Under the pieces are notes generated by a model. The model was given only the letters and a program-made list of their open reading frames with translations. It ran no database searches and was not told the DNA's origin. DNA of 64,000 bases from Mucor racemosus (Eukaryota; Mucoromycota; Mucoromycetes; Mucorales; Mucoraceae): assembly GCA_027405735.1 (NCBI GenBank), contig JAPEHQ010000002.1, forward strand, positions 3,112,501 to 3,176,500, read 5' to 3'. Shown in pieces: positions 11,185-24,147 of the stretch (position 1 is its first letter; each line of letters opens with the position of its first letter). Made by a program: the position numbers and the translations under genes.

Positions 11185-13926
11185 GATGATAAATAAAAGA
11201 AGTTAGAAAACCAAAGGTGTACATTACTTTTGTATTGTTACGATTGAAATTTTATTTTGTGGTACCGAATCATAATGTCGACATTTTAAAGTATAAGCCA
11301 ATGAAAAGCCAAATAGCTGGTACCTGAACTGAAGTTAAATTGGAATGTCTATCATTGCATTTATATAACAATTACATTATCCAAATCATTAATAAACCGA
11401 GCTTTCTTACGTTTAAAATATTTTTGGGACCTTTATTGTATCGTCATTTAATTGCTGAGATTCTATATCAAGCTAGTAATTCAAACAAATATCGCTTAAA
11501 ACAGTTAATATATCTGATTTTGTCTCGGGATCGTTATATTACAGCAAGAATAATCCAACAAAACATCATGTTATTTCACGAAACAAGCACAGCAGAGTAT
11601 CAGTATGATGCTGCTAACAAAACAAATTTGTGTTACAAGGAACTTTGGGCTGAGTGTATCAGCAATTGTCTCAAGTTTATAAAAACAAATATGCATGATA
11701 TTTTTACAGTAAATTTATTATATGTCTCATGTATATGATATAGTTTAGTTTCTGCTAATATGTCTATTCATAGTTAATTTCCTAATTAAATTTAATTATT
11801 TACACTAATATTATAGATTATCAGGGGATATGATGATAGAAATTTCATGCTTCTTAAAGACGAAATTGAACGTTTATTATTACTAACATGAGTTCAATAT
11901 TTTTCTGTTTTTGATTTTATAGAGTTTTTTTTTAGTCCTCAAAATCACTTGAAAACCATAGTCTATATACAAAAAACTATTTTTCGCTATCTCACGTTTA
12001 TATGTATATTTTTGAATTCAACAATATCTGTATCATAATTAGTAAAAGTCAACGCATTTTTCAGATTTTGAGAAAAAGATATTGAGAGGGTCATGAATAG
12101 TGATTTACAGCTCAGGTCGCACTGAAAGGCATTTGCGATATTTCGACATGTTTTTTGAAAAAAGGGCCAACTTCAAAGAATTATAACTAATTTAATAAAC
12201 AAGGAAAATATTTGCCATCAACATAGATAAATTTGCTAATTCTTACCTTTCTAATGATGTTGCAAATGTAACTATAACTTGCCTAAACAATGCTCGCTCC
12301 GATTTTGAATTTTACTTTTCCAAAAATATTAAAAAAAAAGTTGTCTGAAATGTCATGTCAGTTTCAAAAACTACAAAAATTTCACGTAAACTAAGAAAAT
12401 ATAGTATCAAAAGATGATTCAGAGTTTGATGCATTTGTTATGGCAGCTTTTTGGGAACTTAATGTTTGTTCATTTCATATAGTTGATTTTGTATATTTCT
12501 TTCTTTCAACTTGTTTTCACGCTTGTGGCGTGATCTAAAGTTTCAAATGACTGCACTGATAATGCCTAGTGATTTTATGGTTAAAGGTGATGCAAAACGT
12601 TGCAAATAAAAAGGCTCTAATGAATATTATTTTATATTGACAGCTTATGACAAGTGTCTTAAACCTAGTATTTTTGTATAGTTTTTGGCAGTAAAAATTA
12701 GTTATAATATGCTTTAAAACATTGCAGTCTGCCTGCAGGTATTCGTACAACACTATTTAATGCTTTTATGGCGGAATTCAGGTTCCATATTTTATGTATG
12801 CTAACTATTCAACATTACTTATTTTTTTAATTAATCTAATTTATTGCAGATACCGTTTGCAACCATGAATTATATGATAAAAGAGCCATAACATCCAAAA
12901 TTTGAAGTGTTGGCGGGGACTAAAATTCAAATCGTCAATAGGTTTCCATTTTGTTCTATTTTGCTATTTTCAGAAATTTTGTACTCTTTAAAGAATTCTT
13001 ACGACCAAAAATGTATAATTAAAACCCAAACGTGTAATAATTAAAAACATGGAATCAATAGCACCTAATACGATGGTAATTTTTTTTTTCGTATTTTTAT
13101 TGCAAAATATTTTGCTAACTGTAATAATGTAAGAATTTATTTTTTGAGGAAAAGTCAAAAAAGTTGGCTTAAAACCTCTGAAAAAAACGTTGCCATTATA
13201 TGAAAAAAAACTACTTGACACATATATCTCCAGTAAATACCTTAGTAAAAATCTTCATTTTTCGGCTTAAAATTCGAATTTTATCCAAATTGAGATTTTG
13301 AATGGGGTATCATAAGGAAAAAATTGGGTTGAAAAAAAGGTCCACAAAAAGACATTAATTTGCATCAAAAATATTCTGTTGGATAGTAACATCTATTTGA
13401 TACGAGCTTTGGCATCGGAAATGCCCTATAGCGAGCATGATATAGCATTAAAGTGCTAAATTTAGTCAAATTCAATGATTTGGTGAATGTTTTCTTGCAG
13501 AAATGTTGACTTTATAATCTGTAGATGCATGGAAGAATGAATGATCTTGCTTTTGTAATATTCAAGTCTTGGTTTTTGCAAAAGAAGTTATTGCACAAAC
13601 AGATCTCTATATGACATTTAAGGTTTTATGCGTCAGTATTTGATTTGCAAAAAAAAAAAAAAAAAAAATAGCATTTAAACTTGATTTATTGTCTCTCCTT
13701 CCTGTAGATATTACAAAATGTACAAATGGACTCTCGTAGGCTATATTTATGTAGCAAATATTTTTATTCACTTTCTTGGCATCTTATCACATAAATCATC
13801 ACTTTTTTCGCAATATAATACACATACAGAAGTTGCTTTTTTCAAGCTTTTATTATAGTTTTGAAATCTTTATGGAGACAAAGTTTGTATTATGGCTATC
13901 GAAGAGCTATTTTATTGCCATAGCAA
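11185..13926. other. Spacer between Hsp70-like copies 1 and 2
   Basis: From about 11615 onward it aligns along its length with 53450-55736, the spacer of the second cluster, so the two gene pairs were duplicated together with this DNA. About 370 bp (11240-11610, including the 132-codon ORF 11340-11738) has no counterpart in the other spacer. A poly(A) run lies at about 13651-13669. No gene is supported. Confidence 0.55.
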
Positions 13927-16672
13927 TCATTTGAGCTTCAGTACTGTTTTCTCCTGAATGTAAATTGAATCAACTTTTAACTCTGTCCAGTCAAAGAAAG
14001 ATAAAGTACAGATGTAAGAAAGCTCGAATTTGACAGCTGATGAGTAATTTTGTGGTGAAATATTTATAGTAAAAGGAAAAGTATGATTTGCTTTCAAAAG
14101 AGGAATTTTCCAAATAAGATCGTGAGTTTTTTCAGCTTGAGAATAATTCGACATTAAGATTTCTTGAAATGAAATGAGATGATTAGTTTAGAGGAAAAAG
14201 ATGATATATATATATACAAAGGCTTACCCAAAGATGAACTTCCAGAAATATCAGGCACTAGAATTTTATTCACACCTTTGTGGCCCAAGTAATCACCTTT
14301 TTCAAAAATAATAAAATCATTATTCTCTACTTTATTGTTTGAACGAAATCTAATCATGTATCTTGTATCGGATAGCTGAAGGTAGCTTCCCCTTCCGAAT
14401 ATCTGCTTTACATCACTGATCCAATTCCCTAATGTTTTACAATCTATTACTTCTTCTTGGCTAAAGAAGACAGCAGGTCTCTTTTGGTGTACCTTCAAAT
14501 GTCTGTATATTGATTCCTTCAAAATGCTATCGTACATATTACTCGCAATTTCTTTCGATTTACTAGTGATAATTAATACAGCCACACCATATAAACCAAA
14601 CAAATCATTCGATGCAAGAGTTGATGATATAATGTTAGCAATGTTACTAATTACAGGCTTTAATGCTATTTCTATAAGCATTCGATATGTTATATGCAAC
14701 GTGCAGTTGCAATTTTTGTCGATTAAAATTGCTTGATCCATATCTAATTCCTCGTTGGACAGCATACCCTCGTTTTGAAACTATAGCTGCATTGTTGATA
14801 TTTATTTTCAGTGCTATAATCTTGAGTTGCACTTACCCAATTTCTCATCAATATCTTCAAATTGGCATTGAAATTGAAATAATCTCTCACAGACAATTCT
14901 CTAGTACCATGTCTATCACAACAATTTAGGAAAGATATATGTCCATTATCAGTAAAATTCAATGTTTGGAAATGATTCCACATGAGATCACAAGCTGAAT
15001 CAGGAATGTTTGCTACATTAATAATTTCTTCTTGAACAGTAAATGTAGACTTTTTGACAGCATTGTTTGTTGAGGAAACTACTACAGCTTTATTTAGTAT
15101 AAAGCTGATATGGTCTGGATAAACACAAGCTTGAACATAAAATGAATTAGGCTGGAGTAGATCTTTTTGATGCCAGCCATGTTCGATCAGATTAGGACCT
15201 ATCAAATCATTTTCATTCAAGATAATTGGTGGTGAAAGAGCATTTGCTATTTGAATCATTTTATAAGGCTTCTGCATTGCAGCTTGATTAAGTTCAAAAT
15301 CAAGGAAACCATTAGAAAATACCTTTTTATCATCAATAGCATTTGCTTCGTATAAAGCATTCCGGATGATATATTCGCAATATTTTTTACTTTCATCGAG
15401 ACAAGAATACAGAATAATATTTTGAACACCTTCAGGCGAGTTTTTTACTTGGCTGTACTTGTCCAGAATCGCTTTAAATAAATCAACAATTTCTTGCATA
15501 AATTGCTCGATGTCTGTATCATTTAGGATCTCATTCATAAAAGCACGGCAGCTCCACCCTTCTAGACATTCTACCATTAGCTTAACATAGTTGGATTGTG
15601 AACGACGTAAAAACATAACAAAAGGTCTAATTAGATCAATTAAAGGCATATCTGATCCACTACTTTTATACTAAAACACATTTAATCTCATTGTCAATTC
15701 GCATACATTTGAATAAAAGTATTTTGATCTTACCTTCTTAAAAATCTTATGTAGATTTTCTAAAATTTCATTAATTATCTTGAATAACATTGGTTTGTTT
15801 GGTGTTGTATCCTTTACACTATTGCTCACAGTGAGCATTCTTTCAATTTTATTTCGAATCATTTGATCCAAGCTTGATAGACTCAGCAATTCGTCATCCA
15901 AAATTGTAGGAGTAAGCAAAAAATCACTTACTGCTAGTTTTTTAGAAACTGCAATCAACTCTTTGGCATTTTGCATTTTAAAACATGTAAGACTAATGGA
16001 AATTTCGTTCATATGACAAAGTAGATATTTCCTTTCTCTTTCAAGCTTTTCGATTTTTTCTATTTGCAGGTAGCCGGCAAATCTCTCCACAAAATTGGAA
16101 AATATCAAACGAGTTGTGTGATCTGTATTGGTGATCCATCCAGCTTTTAAAAATAGTGCACGCAAACCGTTTTTGTACTTTTCCTCTTTCCATTCGACAG
16201 GTAAACAGAAAATGAGCTGGCTTTTATCGAATATAGATACATTGGCTTGTAATATTTTGTGTTTTAATTCTTTCATGAAATTAACTATTGATGATAATCT
16301 GATCTTTTCATCTTCTGTTTGTTCATTTTCACTTTTTAAATGCAACTTGAAGAAATCTAAAAGGTAATCTCTTACAGAAACTTCATTATAATCAACCTTT
16401 TCAAAGGTGACAGAGAAGTTAGTAGTTAACTTATAAAAATGATGGATGTATCTTATACCTCTTTTGTTATTTCCATTTTGATAAACCGGTTGGAGCTTTG
16501 GGAAATACGAAAATTTTCAGCTCTACCCCATCCACCTCTTTTCGGTACGCTGCAAAAAGCTAATGCATATAAATCAGTCATTATGGATTATTGGATATTT
16601 TATTTTATCAATATATAACTTACACAAGCACAGTATTTGATCAAACTGATTATAACTAAATATTTCTTCCAT
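13927..16672 (-). CDS. Divergent Hsp70/HSPA12-like protein, copy 2
   Basis: Six-exon model: 16672-16624, 16520-16459, 16396-15734, 15670-14837, 14780-14228 and 14162-13927, open throughout, about 798 aa. Exon 3 has exactly the same length (663 nt) as in copy 1. Intron 4 here is GT-AG (GTAAGTG) where copies 1, 3 and 4 have GC-AG. This is the most divergent of the four paralogues; the segment LLCHMNEISISLTC replaces the DxGGGT phosphate loop. The C-terminal part keeps the family blocks LGNWISDVKQIFGRGSYLQ and PLTI-like (here FPFTINISPQNYSS). The start is the ATG of MEEIFSYNQ, conserved in the paralogues (MEKIFSYAQ in copy 1). The function is unknown; family assignment is as for copy 1. Confidence 0.65.
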
Positions 16673-17202
16673 GATGGTAAAGCAAGAAACGTTAAAAAGC
16701 CAACTTGAACATTTATTTCAGTGCAACTACAAAATAAACAATTGTGTAACTAAAAGACATGGTTTAATGTGCTAACAATATTTCAATCCTCTCTGATAAA
16801 ATAAACAATTTTACCCAGGGATTTGAAATGTTGTCATCCAGATTATATCATTTTTACTACTTGCTTTTAAAGCAGTATATACCTTTAAATATAATTGCTA
16901 TCGTTAGAAATTTCATCGATCAATATATGTGTGCGTATGAAGTGTGTTAACGTCGTGGAAATGATAAATGTAACTGTCGGCCGGTACCTGAAAAAAGAAG
17001 GTTACCATAAAAATAAAGCACCATATTTCTACCTCATGCCTAGTTACAATATCTCTATATACGCAAGTCGTCTTTTATGTATATTTTATCAGCATATTCA
17101 GGAAAGTTATATTAATTTATTATAGTATATATCTACTAGAAAGTAGTAGGGGAGGGGGGGGGGAGAGGAATAGCATGTATATATTTATGTGTATCACAAA
17201 TA
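16673..17202. other. Intergenic region
   Basis: No gene supported. A G-rich run lies at about 17148-17168, just beyond the 3' end of the following minus-strand gene. Confidence 0.4.
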
Positions 17203-18018
17203 TTAGTGTATATTTTTTATATGTCTCTGTTCTATATACTGTTTCTGCTGCTTAAGCATCCTAGATTCTCTAATCTTGAGCATCATGGAGCCATAATTAT
17301 CATAATATTGCCGTAATTCCTTTACAGTTAAACCATCCCATTTATTTTCGTCTTCAACCACCAAATGAAGAGGATGAATTAATCCACGATAAGATGCCCA
17401 GACTTCCTTTTCAAAACGTTGTTGTAATTCCTCTATTGTTGCATCTCCTTTATTATCCAACATATAACCATATCCTTGCCAAAAAACTGTTACACTGTCA
17501 TTTTTCTCCTTTTTTGTTGATTCAAACACTTCCAGTATATTGTCGTATTCTGTAGTTTTCTTTTTAATGGGTTTTTCTTCAACTGCTGCTACGGGTTTAT
17601 CGTTAATCAAGACACCACCAGTAGATTCCGATAAACCTGGTGTAACTAGAATAGGAACAAGCTTATTTTCTCCTTCTCCTCCATGTGGTGAAGCGTATAA
17701 AACTGCTGATAAAGAACGACGGATAGAGCTTCTTACTTCTTTACCGTTGGATTGCAAAGCTTCGGATGCATCATATGTAGTCTTGATTTGAGGCTCACTT
17801 GTGCCTACCTTTTTAAATGATTTTATATACAAACTTTTTGATTTTTGTGCTCTTCTACTGGCTTTCGTATCTAGTTGTGGTTGTTGCGGAGTCGTGGTAT
17901 CATCTTCTGATGTTATTGTTGTCTTGGAATGACCATTTCCACCGCCAAAGGATAAACTTCTTGAAAGACTACTACTAAACCCAGCGAATGAAAAACGTTT
18001 AGATTTGACTGAATCCAT
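17203..18018 (-). CDS. Unrecognised serine-rich protein
   Basis: Single-exon gene of 271 aa when started at MDSVKSKRFSF (ATG 18018). The open frame continues 20 codons upstream, but those residues come from pyrimidine-rich leader DNA. The N-terminal third is Ser/Thr/Lys-rich with several R-x-x-S sites (KRFSFAG, RRSLSAV), typical of basophilic kinase targets. The C-terminal third is acidic and likely helical (about residues 170-265), with aromatic residues in TVFWQGYGYML and WASYRGLIHPLHL. No signal peptide, membrane segment or catalytic motif is visible. Codon use and low stop density support a real gene. I cannot assign a family. Confidence 0.6.
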   Translation of the reverse strand: MDSVKSKRFSFAGFSSSLSRSLSFGGGNGHSKTTITSEDDTTTPQQPQLDTKASRRAQKSKSLYIKSFKKVGTSEPQIKTTYDASEALQSNGKEVRSSIRRSLSAVLYASPHGGEGENKLVPILVTPGLSESTGGVLINDKPVAAVEEKPIKKKTTEYDNILEVFESTKKEKNDSVTVFWQGYGYMLDNKGDATIEELQQRFEKEVWASYRGLIHPLHLVVEDENKWDGLTVKELRQYYDNYGSMMLKIRESRMLKQQKQYIEQRHIKNIH

Positions 18019-18973
18019 TATAATACAACAAGAAAGATAAGAGAGGGAAAATAAATAAAAGAAATATACTGCAGGCAAGGGGGGAGAGAAAAGAGGAGGA
18101 GGAGGAGGGCCGATCTATATTAATGTAACCCTGTTTTGTTTGGGAGAGAAAGAATGAAAAAAAGAAAGAAAGAAAGAAAGAAAGAAGAAAAATAGTTTCT
18201 TGGTGCCTGAAAACTTTTTCCTCTTCTCTTTCTCTCATTGCACAACATCTGTCAAACTGTGATATTAATGAATAGAATGTGTTGTGTGCTACTTCTTTTG
18301 CCAAATCTGTACCTTAATACCATGGACATTAACTCGAAATGGGTTAAATTTCACTATCCGCACAAAACTTATTAGGCTACTGACTAAAAGGGTTGATTTA
18401 TTTAGCATTATTCTCTACGCATTTCAAAGACATAGAAAAATAAACCTTCGATTACCCAGAACGCATATTAACCTCGGTTGGAACAAAAACACCTCATCCT
18501 CGGGATAAGCTCCTCTATAATAATATTGTTTAATGGTCCGAATTTGATGCCCCTTGATGAGCAATTGGGCAAGTGTTGCATTATACTGTATACATATAAA
18601 TGTGGAACCCAAATTGTCTATTGCAGCATGTCTGAAGAGGATGATTAATTACCAATTCGCTCAACAATGTGGTTTATATTTGAGATTATGTGAAATAACA
18701 ACCAAATCTTTTGGGTGATTTCGAGAAATAATAATAGAAAATGATTCCACCAAGCTACAATTGAATCAACAGGTTATTTTCTTTAAAAAGGCACCAAAAA
18801 TTTGAATCTTTTCAATGTTAGAATTTCGGTCCCGGTCCCTTTATAACATTCTATTTTAATATCTCGCCCATATATCAAGTTTATGATTGTGAATTTTGAT
18901 TCATTGATTTAGAATCTTATTGTTTAATAATCAATCCCGAAGAACCCTATTTTAATCTACCGCAAAATGATCT
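18019..18973. other. Intergenic region between divergent genes
   Basis: Holds the purine/pyrimidine-rich leader of the minus-strand gene, including a (GAAA)n microsatellite at about 18160-18187, and the upstream region of the GH16 gene. The 74-codon ORF 18284-18508 (+) is unrecognised and not called. Confidence 0.45.
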
Positions 18974-18980
18974 TATATAA
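18974..18980 (+). promoter_or_regulatory. TATA box of the GH16 gene
   Basis: TATATAA followed by AAGGGAG, 67 bp upstream of the ATG at 19047, leaving room for a short leader. The sequence match and spacing are seen; its use as a promoter is inferred. Confidence 0.55.
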
Positions 18981-19046
18981 AAGGGAGAAGTAATTTGTTT
19001 TCTGAATGAAAATTGTCCTCTTTTATCCCTTATACTTTTGATTATA

Positions 19047-20064
19047 ATGAGATTGTTTATATTGTTAAACATTATTTTGGTAACATCAACGCAAATCGCT
19101 AAAGCCAATTATACATTGCAAACTGATTATAGCGGTAAATCCTTTTTCGAAAAAGTCAACTTCTATTCTGGCAAAGATCCTCTAGGCGGTTATGTCAAGT
19201 ATCAAGACAGTGCTTCTGCTACATCTCTCGGCTTAGCATACGTCAATGACAAAAATAGAGTCATTTTGAAATCAAATAATGCTACTGTTACTTCTGGTGG
19301 TCGTCCTTCTATTCGAGTTCATTCAAAGGAAGTGTACAATGGAGGTTTGTTTTTGTTTGACATTAATCATATGCCTCAAGGATGTGGAAATTGGGCTGCT
19401 TACTGGATGGTAGGCCCATCATGGCCCAACAATGGTGAAATTGATGTAAGTTTCTCACATGAAAAAAACGAAAAATTGATAAATTACGAAAATGATTTAT
19501 TTTTTTGTCCAGATTTTGGAAGGTGTCAATACGCAATCTACAAATGGTATGACAATTTATACAGCCAAAGAGTGTACAATGGAAGGTACAAACCAGTTGA
19601 TGACAGGTACAGCATCTGGATCTACTAGCTGTGACGTATATAAAGCTGGTAATGGATGTGGTATTAAGGATAATCGAGCAACATCATATGGTGCTGGTTT
19701 AAACAAAAATGGCGGTGGTATTTATGCTATGCATTGGGAGCAAGCAACTGGTATTCAAATCTGGTTCTTTCCTAGAAACGATTTACCGGCTGATCTCAAG
19801 TCATCTAGTGTGCCGACTATGGTCAATTGGGGTACTCCTGTAGCCGACTATCCCTTTGGAAATAACTGCAATGCTACTTTGTTCAAAGACATGAAGATTG
19901 TTATTAATTTGACTTTTTGTGGAAGATGGGCTGGGGAACAGAGTATTTATACTGCTGCTGGGTGTCCTTCGAATTGTAATTCGTATGTCGAAAATAACCC
20001 ACAAGCATTCAATGAAGCTTATTGGGATATTAACTCTCTAAAAGTGTACCAACAACAAAAGTAA
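19047..20064 (+). CDS. Secreted GH16 beta-glucanase-like glycoside hydrolase
   Basis: Two exons (19047-19445, 19513-20064) with one 67-nt GT-AG intron, 316 aa. The intron falls inside the active-site motif: exon 1 ends GEID and exon 2 begins ILEGVN, so splicing makes GEIDILEGVN, the GH16 signature with nucleophile and acid/base glutamates (E-x-D-x-x-E). Residues 1-20 (MRLFILLNIILVTSTQIAKA) form a signal peptide, indicating secretion. Upstream, GCGNWAAYW and WPNNGE are typical of fungal endo-1,3(4)-beta-glucanases (laminarinase type). Cys pairs and several N-x-S/T sequons fit a secreted glycoprotein. The likely role is beta-glucan cleavage or remodelling in the cell wall or substrate. The first in-frame ATG was chosen; a TTG three codons upstream is ignored. 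Confidence 0.9.
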
Positions 20065-20567
20065 TGCTCTTTTGTGTATATAAATTCTCTCCTCGTTTTC
20101 CTTAGTTTATAATAGTACGTACTTTTAATTTAATTAATAAAATATAAGTTTGTAAATAACATGAAATACTGTAGAATCCCTGATTTTGTAATTAATTAAT
20201 CAACGAATAAACGTGGGCTTGCTTAATTCATTTGTATCCTCCTTATATGAGCGAGATAACTTTTTAAAGATTGGTAACGTGTTAATAACGTGAATAGCAA
20301 CAATGAAGGAATCTATTTTCAAGAATCTCGAAATAGATATGGCAAAAAACGCGCTATTGATCCATTACTGTATCCTGGAATGTTGTAAATGCTGTAACAC
20401 CCAAGCATAAATAGGCGCTTTAACCCAATTTTAAAATGAATTTTAAAGATTTCAACATAATGATAGTAACTAGACGGAGGAACTGAAATGTACAGATTTG
20501 TCAATAATAAGGATTTTTTTATGGCTTGTTTGCTTTGTTCACTTATAGACGATAAACATGGTTTAAG
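20065..20567. other. 3' flank of the GH16 gene, no further gene
   Basis: AATAAA-like signals occur soon after the stop (TTAATAAAATATAAG near 20134-20148), consistent with polyadenylation. Nothing else was recognised. Confidence 0.4.
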
Positions 20568-20880
20568 TTATGCCTTAAGTTTCGAACACAGTAATAATGT
20601 TTTACGTTTTAGAATATGACATATATACGGATAAATTTCAACGTATTTTGTGAATGTACCAATGTTTACGATGATATGTTTATAATCATTAGCTGTTTCT
20701 GGCAGAGGCTCAAAGTGATCCATGGCGGCTTTATGAATGGGGGGTATTGCCAGTAGTTGATATGATGGTGTAATGATTCGCATTGTATACAGAAAGAATA
20801 ATTTGGTATTTTATTACTTTTCATTTTTTGACATATGTGATATTTGGTTACATGCTACTTGATACCATAGTCCATTCTTG
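20568..20880 (-). pseudogene. Ty3/gypsy-type integrase relic
   Basis: The minus-strand frame 20783-20568 reads DHFEPLPET then FTKYVEIYP, the well-known start of the integrase catalytic core in Ty3/gypsy elements (consensus D-x-x-GPLP ... FTKxVExxP). Upstream in another frame is HICQKMK, matching the CxxCQxxK end of the H2C2 zinc-binding domain, so at least one frameshift separates the two parts; another stop lies upstream. No reverse transcriptase, protease or flanking LTR pair is recognisable nearby. This is a small, dead fragment. Confidence 0.6.
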
Positions 20881-21239
20881 ATTACCATAAGCTAGCTATT
20901 AATATCGAATACTTGCTTTTTGTGATACCTCCATAACCAGTAAACTTGCTTGAATGATGTAAACCTAATATATACTATGAATTAATCGAGAAGGTACTAC
21001 TTTAAATACAATGTTCTGTTCAAAACATTCCCTTTATTTGGTAGTATGATAATTTATAAAGTATTACTGATTAATTTTTTGTAATGGCGGTATTTGTCAC
21101 TGATGTTAGGTGTTAGTCAAGTAATGTTTAAGGTTTGAATCTTTTTGTTGTTCTTCATTACAATTGGTAGAGGTTGTTGTTGAGGATTGCTAAAAAGATA
21201 TGAGCTGGTCACATTAGGTTATCTATTTCTTAATTTATG
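20881..21239. other. Non-coding, possibly retroelement-derived
   Basis: Lies upstream of the integrase relic in its reading direction, but no further retroelement domain could be recognised. Confidence 0.3.
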
Positions 21240-22300
21240 TCATATCTCACGAAAGACTCAAAAACAGGCAAAGTTTAGTACTTTGTCCTTGAAAAACGAG
21301 GCCTACTTTTTTATCACTGCTCTATTTTTTATTTTCGCTAAATAACACCAAGGCAAATTTATATTCCAATGTACCTGAGATGTTCAGCTTTAATTCAAAA
21401 ATAAGTGTCCAGAAATAACCTATTTTTTACAGTTGGTATAACGTTTTCAGTGTTAATGTTTCAGATTTTTACACGTATTTCACTGTTGTTAAAAGTTAAA
21501 AACTTTGAGGCTTCATATCACTGAAAAATATTAAGTTATACAAACACTTTTTAATAATGAAATTTGCTTGTTTTAAAATAATCTATACCATATCTCTATA
21601 TAAAATAAATCTAAGCACTTTTATTTTTTTTTCATTTTTTTGATATTTATGTAGTAGATTTTAAAATATTTGTTAAAACGAGCTGCAGTTTTTTTACGTT
21701 CATGTTATTAACTTTGTTGAGCTCTCTCAGGTCCAATTTAGAGCTTTTTAAAATATTGATTTTTCGTGGAGATATCCTTAAAAATATGTACAAAAAGATA
21801 CCTTCATTTTTAGCGTCCATTTTTCCCTTATATACCCTCATCCCAAATTCTGAATCTGAAAAAAATTTGGACACAAATCTCTTTTTCTCTACGAAAAATG
21901 CAGCTAAAAATTTTTACAATAGATTGATCGATAGATAATGTTTATGCGCATTATTTCAATTAGTTATATTTTAAATATGCTTATAAAAAGTGATGTGTAT
22001 CTTCAAAAAACCTCCAAAATTTGAATTGCATTTCACGCAAAATTTAATGTGAAATGTTTTTCCGATTTTTGTTTAGATGTATGCAGAATTCAAAACTGTA
22101 CAAAAACTATTTAATACTCTAGGTCAACTTACTTTGCAGCTCTTGAGCCATTAAACGATTTTGTTTTTTTCATCATTTTTCGTCCATTTAAAATAAATTT
22201 TGGAGCCCAGTTATCATAAGCTGTAAGCTGCGATATCGACTATTATTTTGAATATCTCGATGGAAAATTAATATTTTTGGCTGAAACAAAAAATACAGAG
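21240..22300 (+). repeat. Unclassified dispersed repeat Y, copy A
   Basis: Colinear with copies B (25240-26490) and C (38760-39930). Shared landmarks are TCACGAAAGACTCAAAAAC, ATGTACCTGAGATG, TTTGAGGCTTCATATC, CGTGGAGATATC and GCAAAATTTAATGTGAAATG. No terminal inverted repeats, LTRs or poly(A) tail are evident. The minus-strand open frame 21874-21647 lies in this repeat. Confidence 0.75.
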
Positions 22301-22724
22301 TAGCAATCAATTAGATCTATCTTGTGAATACAGAAATTAAGCCCTACATAATGAGTGATTTATCAAAATATGTTTAGGTTAAATAAAAATTAGAAATTTA
22401 ATCAAGTAAAGAGATACCGTTTATTGGAATGAAATTAATAGGGTTCATATACTATTTGATTTGGGGAATTAATGGTGTGGTAAGGTAGTTTAGATGTTAT
22501 TTAATAGTAATGTGTCATGTTGGTATATCATGTTGGAATATCGCACTGGCGTATTATGCTTTTGTACCATGCTTCTATACCATGCTTTTAGGAGCATTGT
22601 ATAGTTAATAATTAATTAAGGAATTTCCGGTTCCGGATCTGTTATTGTTTACTTTTTTGGATTTGACATGATCCGGTTTAAGAATGATACATCAATGAGT
22701 TTTAAGTTTTACAAGATAATAAAC
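22301..22724. other. Non-coding region
   Basis: No gene recognised. A local repetition of CATGTTGGTATATCATGTTGGAATATC and ACCATGCTT motifs occurs at about 22517-22590. Confidence 0.3.
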
Positions 22725-22921
22725 TAATATTTACAACTGCAGAAAACAAAGAAAAAAATTCCATCATTGTGAATATTAATCCAATTAATCTCCAATTATA
22801 CATGATGGTAGATTTAAATATATCCTGCATGAAAAATCATATTTCTACTGTCACAGATTACTGTGAATTGAGGAAATCATCCGCAAAACATGATATTTCT
22901 GTCCAATAAAACCACGTGTTG
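22725..22921 (+). repeat. Segment shared with 40176-40361, 5' of LTR1
   Basis: Begins ACAACTGCAGAAAACAAAG and ends AATAAAACCACGTGTTG immediately before an LTR1 copy. The same segment precedes the LTR1 copy at 40362. Either it belongs to the parent retroelement or one LTR1 insertion was duplicated with its flank. Confidence 0.7.
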
Positions 22922-23112
22922 TGTCGTATATTTTCATGTTTGATAAATAATACTTAAAAAGGAATATAATTAAAGGAAATGAGCAATGAAGTATTTCTTC
23001 AACTGTTTAATAAAAACAAGATATCGTTTATTTAGATATAAAAGTATGGTCTCTTATATTGATTTGACATTGAGATCCTGAGATGTAATTTAATAAGGCA
23101 CTATGAAACCAT

Positions 23113-23466
23113 TGTTGCATCCACAGATCTGGGTGCATTCCTTGGTTAAGATTACGACACAGTTTGATATGTTAAGTTCTACATTGCTGTGTATTATGTT
23201 ATGAAGCTCCGTTTATACAAGAGTATGGAACTAGTGTGTGTCACCTAGACTTGATTGGATATATGTATATATATAAATAGATTCATTTAAACAGGTCATA
23301 TAATTAGAGAATGTGAATATAAAAAAAGATGTTTTGATCTTATAATAAATTTTTTTAATTTTAGTGTGCTCTTTCATTTTATAACAGTTTTCCTTTATTT
23401 TTATTTTTATTAAATGATTTAGTACATATTTTAGCTTTGAGATTGATATAATCTCCTGGCGTAACA
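23113..23466 (+). repeat. Solo LTR, family LTR3, nested in LTR1
   Basis: 354 bp, starts TGTTGCATCC and ends GGCGTAACA, flanked by a perfect 5-bp target-site duplication ACCAT (23108-23112 and 23467-23471). The uninterrupted LTR1 copies have a single ACCAT/ACTAT-type site here, confirming the insertion. Confidence 0.88.
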
Positions 23467-23622
23467 ACCATTAGACCTTTTTGATAGTAATCTATGGATG
23501 GAAATGGATCAATCATAATTGAGGTCAAAACGTTCTTATTAATTGCTGCTGGATATACTTAGTACGCTAGGAGTTTCTTCTTATTTATATGTCCGATATC
23601 AAGCCTTTGCGGCTCAATACAT

Positions 23623-24067
23623 TGTTGTAAATGTATGTAATAAAGAAAGATAAGTACGTGAGAATTGGTCAATCTTTATTAAATATAAAAACGAGATGGG
23701 GAAATCAAATGAAGGGTGAATGTCTACTGCTATTTATATTTGATTTAAGGATTGCTTACACACCTGTCTAGAACAGTATTCTCATACTAAAATTTAGTGT
23801 CAATCCTCACTTATGCTAATGTAATTATATTCAGATATGGATGATCAGTCTAAAGTCTTTAGTTGCTCTTGGCAACATTAATTATTAATATTCTTTACTT
23901 TCTATCTTTTATTGTAAATCTAGATTATCAGAACTTAGCTTATGTGATTATCAGGGTAATCATTTACAGTGTTTATATGACACATATGCTAAATATTATG
24001 TTAAGGCATAGTTTATTGTCATATTTAAACTACGATTTAAGGTACATTTATATATACAAATACAACA
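23623..24067 (+). repeat. Solo LTR, family LTR4, nested in LTR1
   Basis: 445 bp, starts TGTTGTAAATG and ends AATACAACA (TG...CA ends, inverted TGTTGTA/TACAACA). It is flanked by TACAT (23618-23622) and TGCAT (24068-24072), a 5-bp target duplication with one later substitution. Other LTR1 copies read through this point as AATACATGTTGTAG. Confidence 0.8.
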
Positions 24068-24147
24068 TGCATGTTGTAGTCAATAGATTGTAAGGTGGAT
24101 TGATACTGCAGAAGGTGATAGAGTATGGTGCTTGGTGGAATACGACA

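Larger units (their letters stand above)
22922..24147 (+). repeat. Solo LTR, family LTR1, interrupted twice
   Basis: Starts TGTCGTATATTTTC and ends GGTGGAATACGACA. Removing two nested solo LTRs (LTR3 at 23113 and LTR4 at 23623) with their duplicated target sites leaves about 417 bp. About 115 bp is also missing between two ATAATT motifs near 23515-23521, which looks like a microhomology deletion. No matching 5-bp target duplication surrounds the LTR1 copy itself. Confidence 0.8.

Noticed and set aside
18284..18508. Small ORF upstream of the GH16 gene
   Set aside because: Overlaps the region between divergent promoters and shows no domain.
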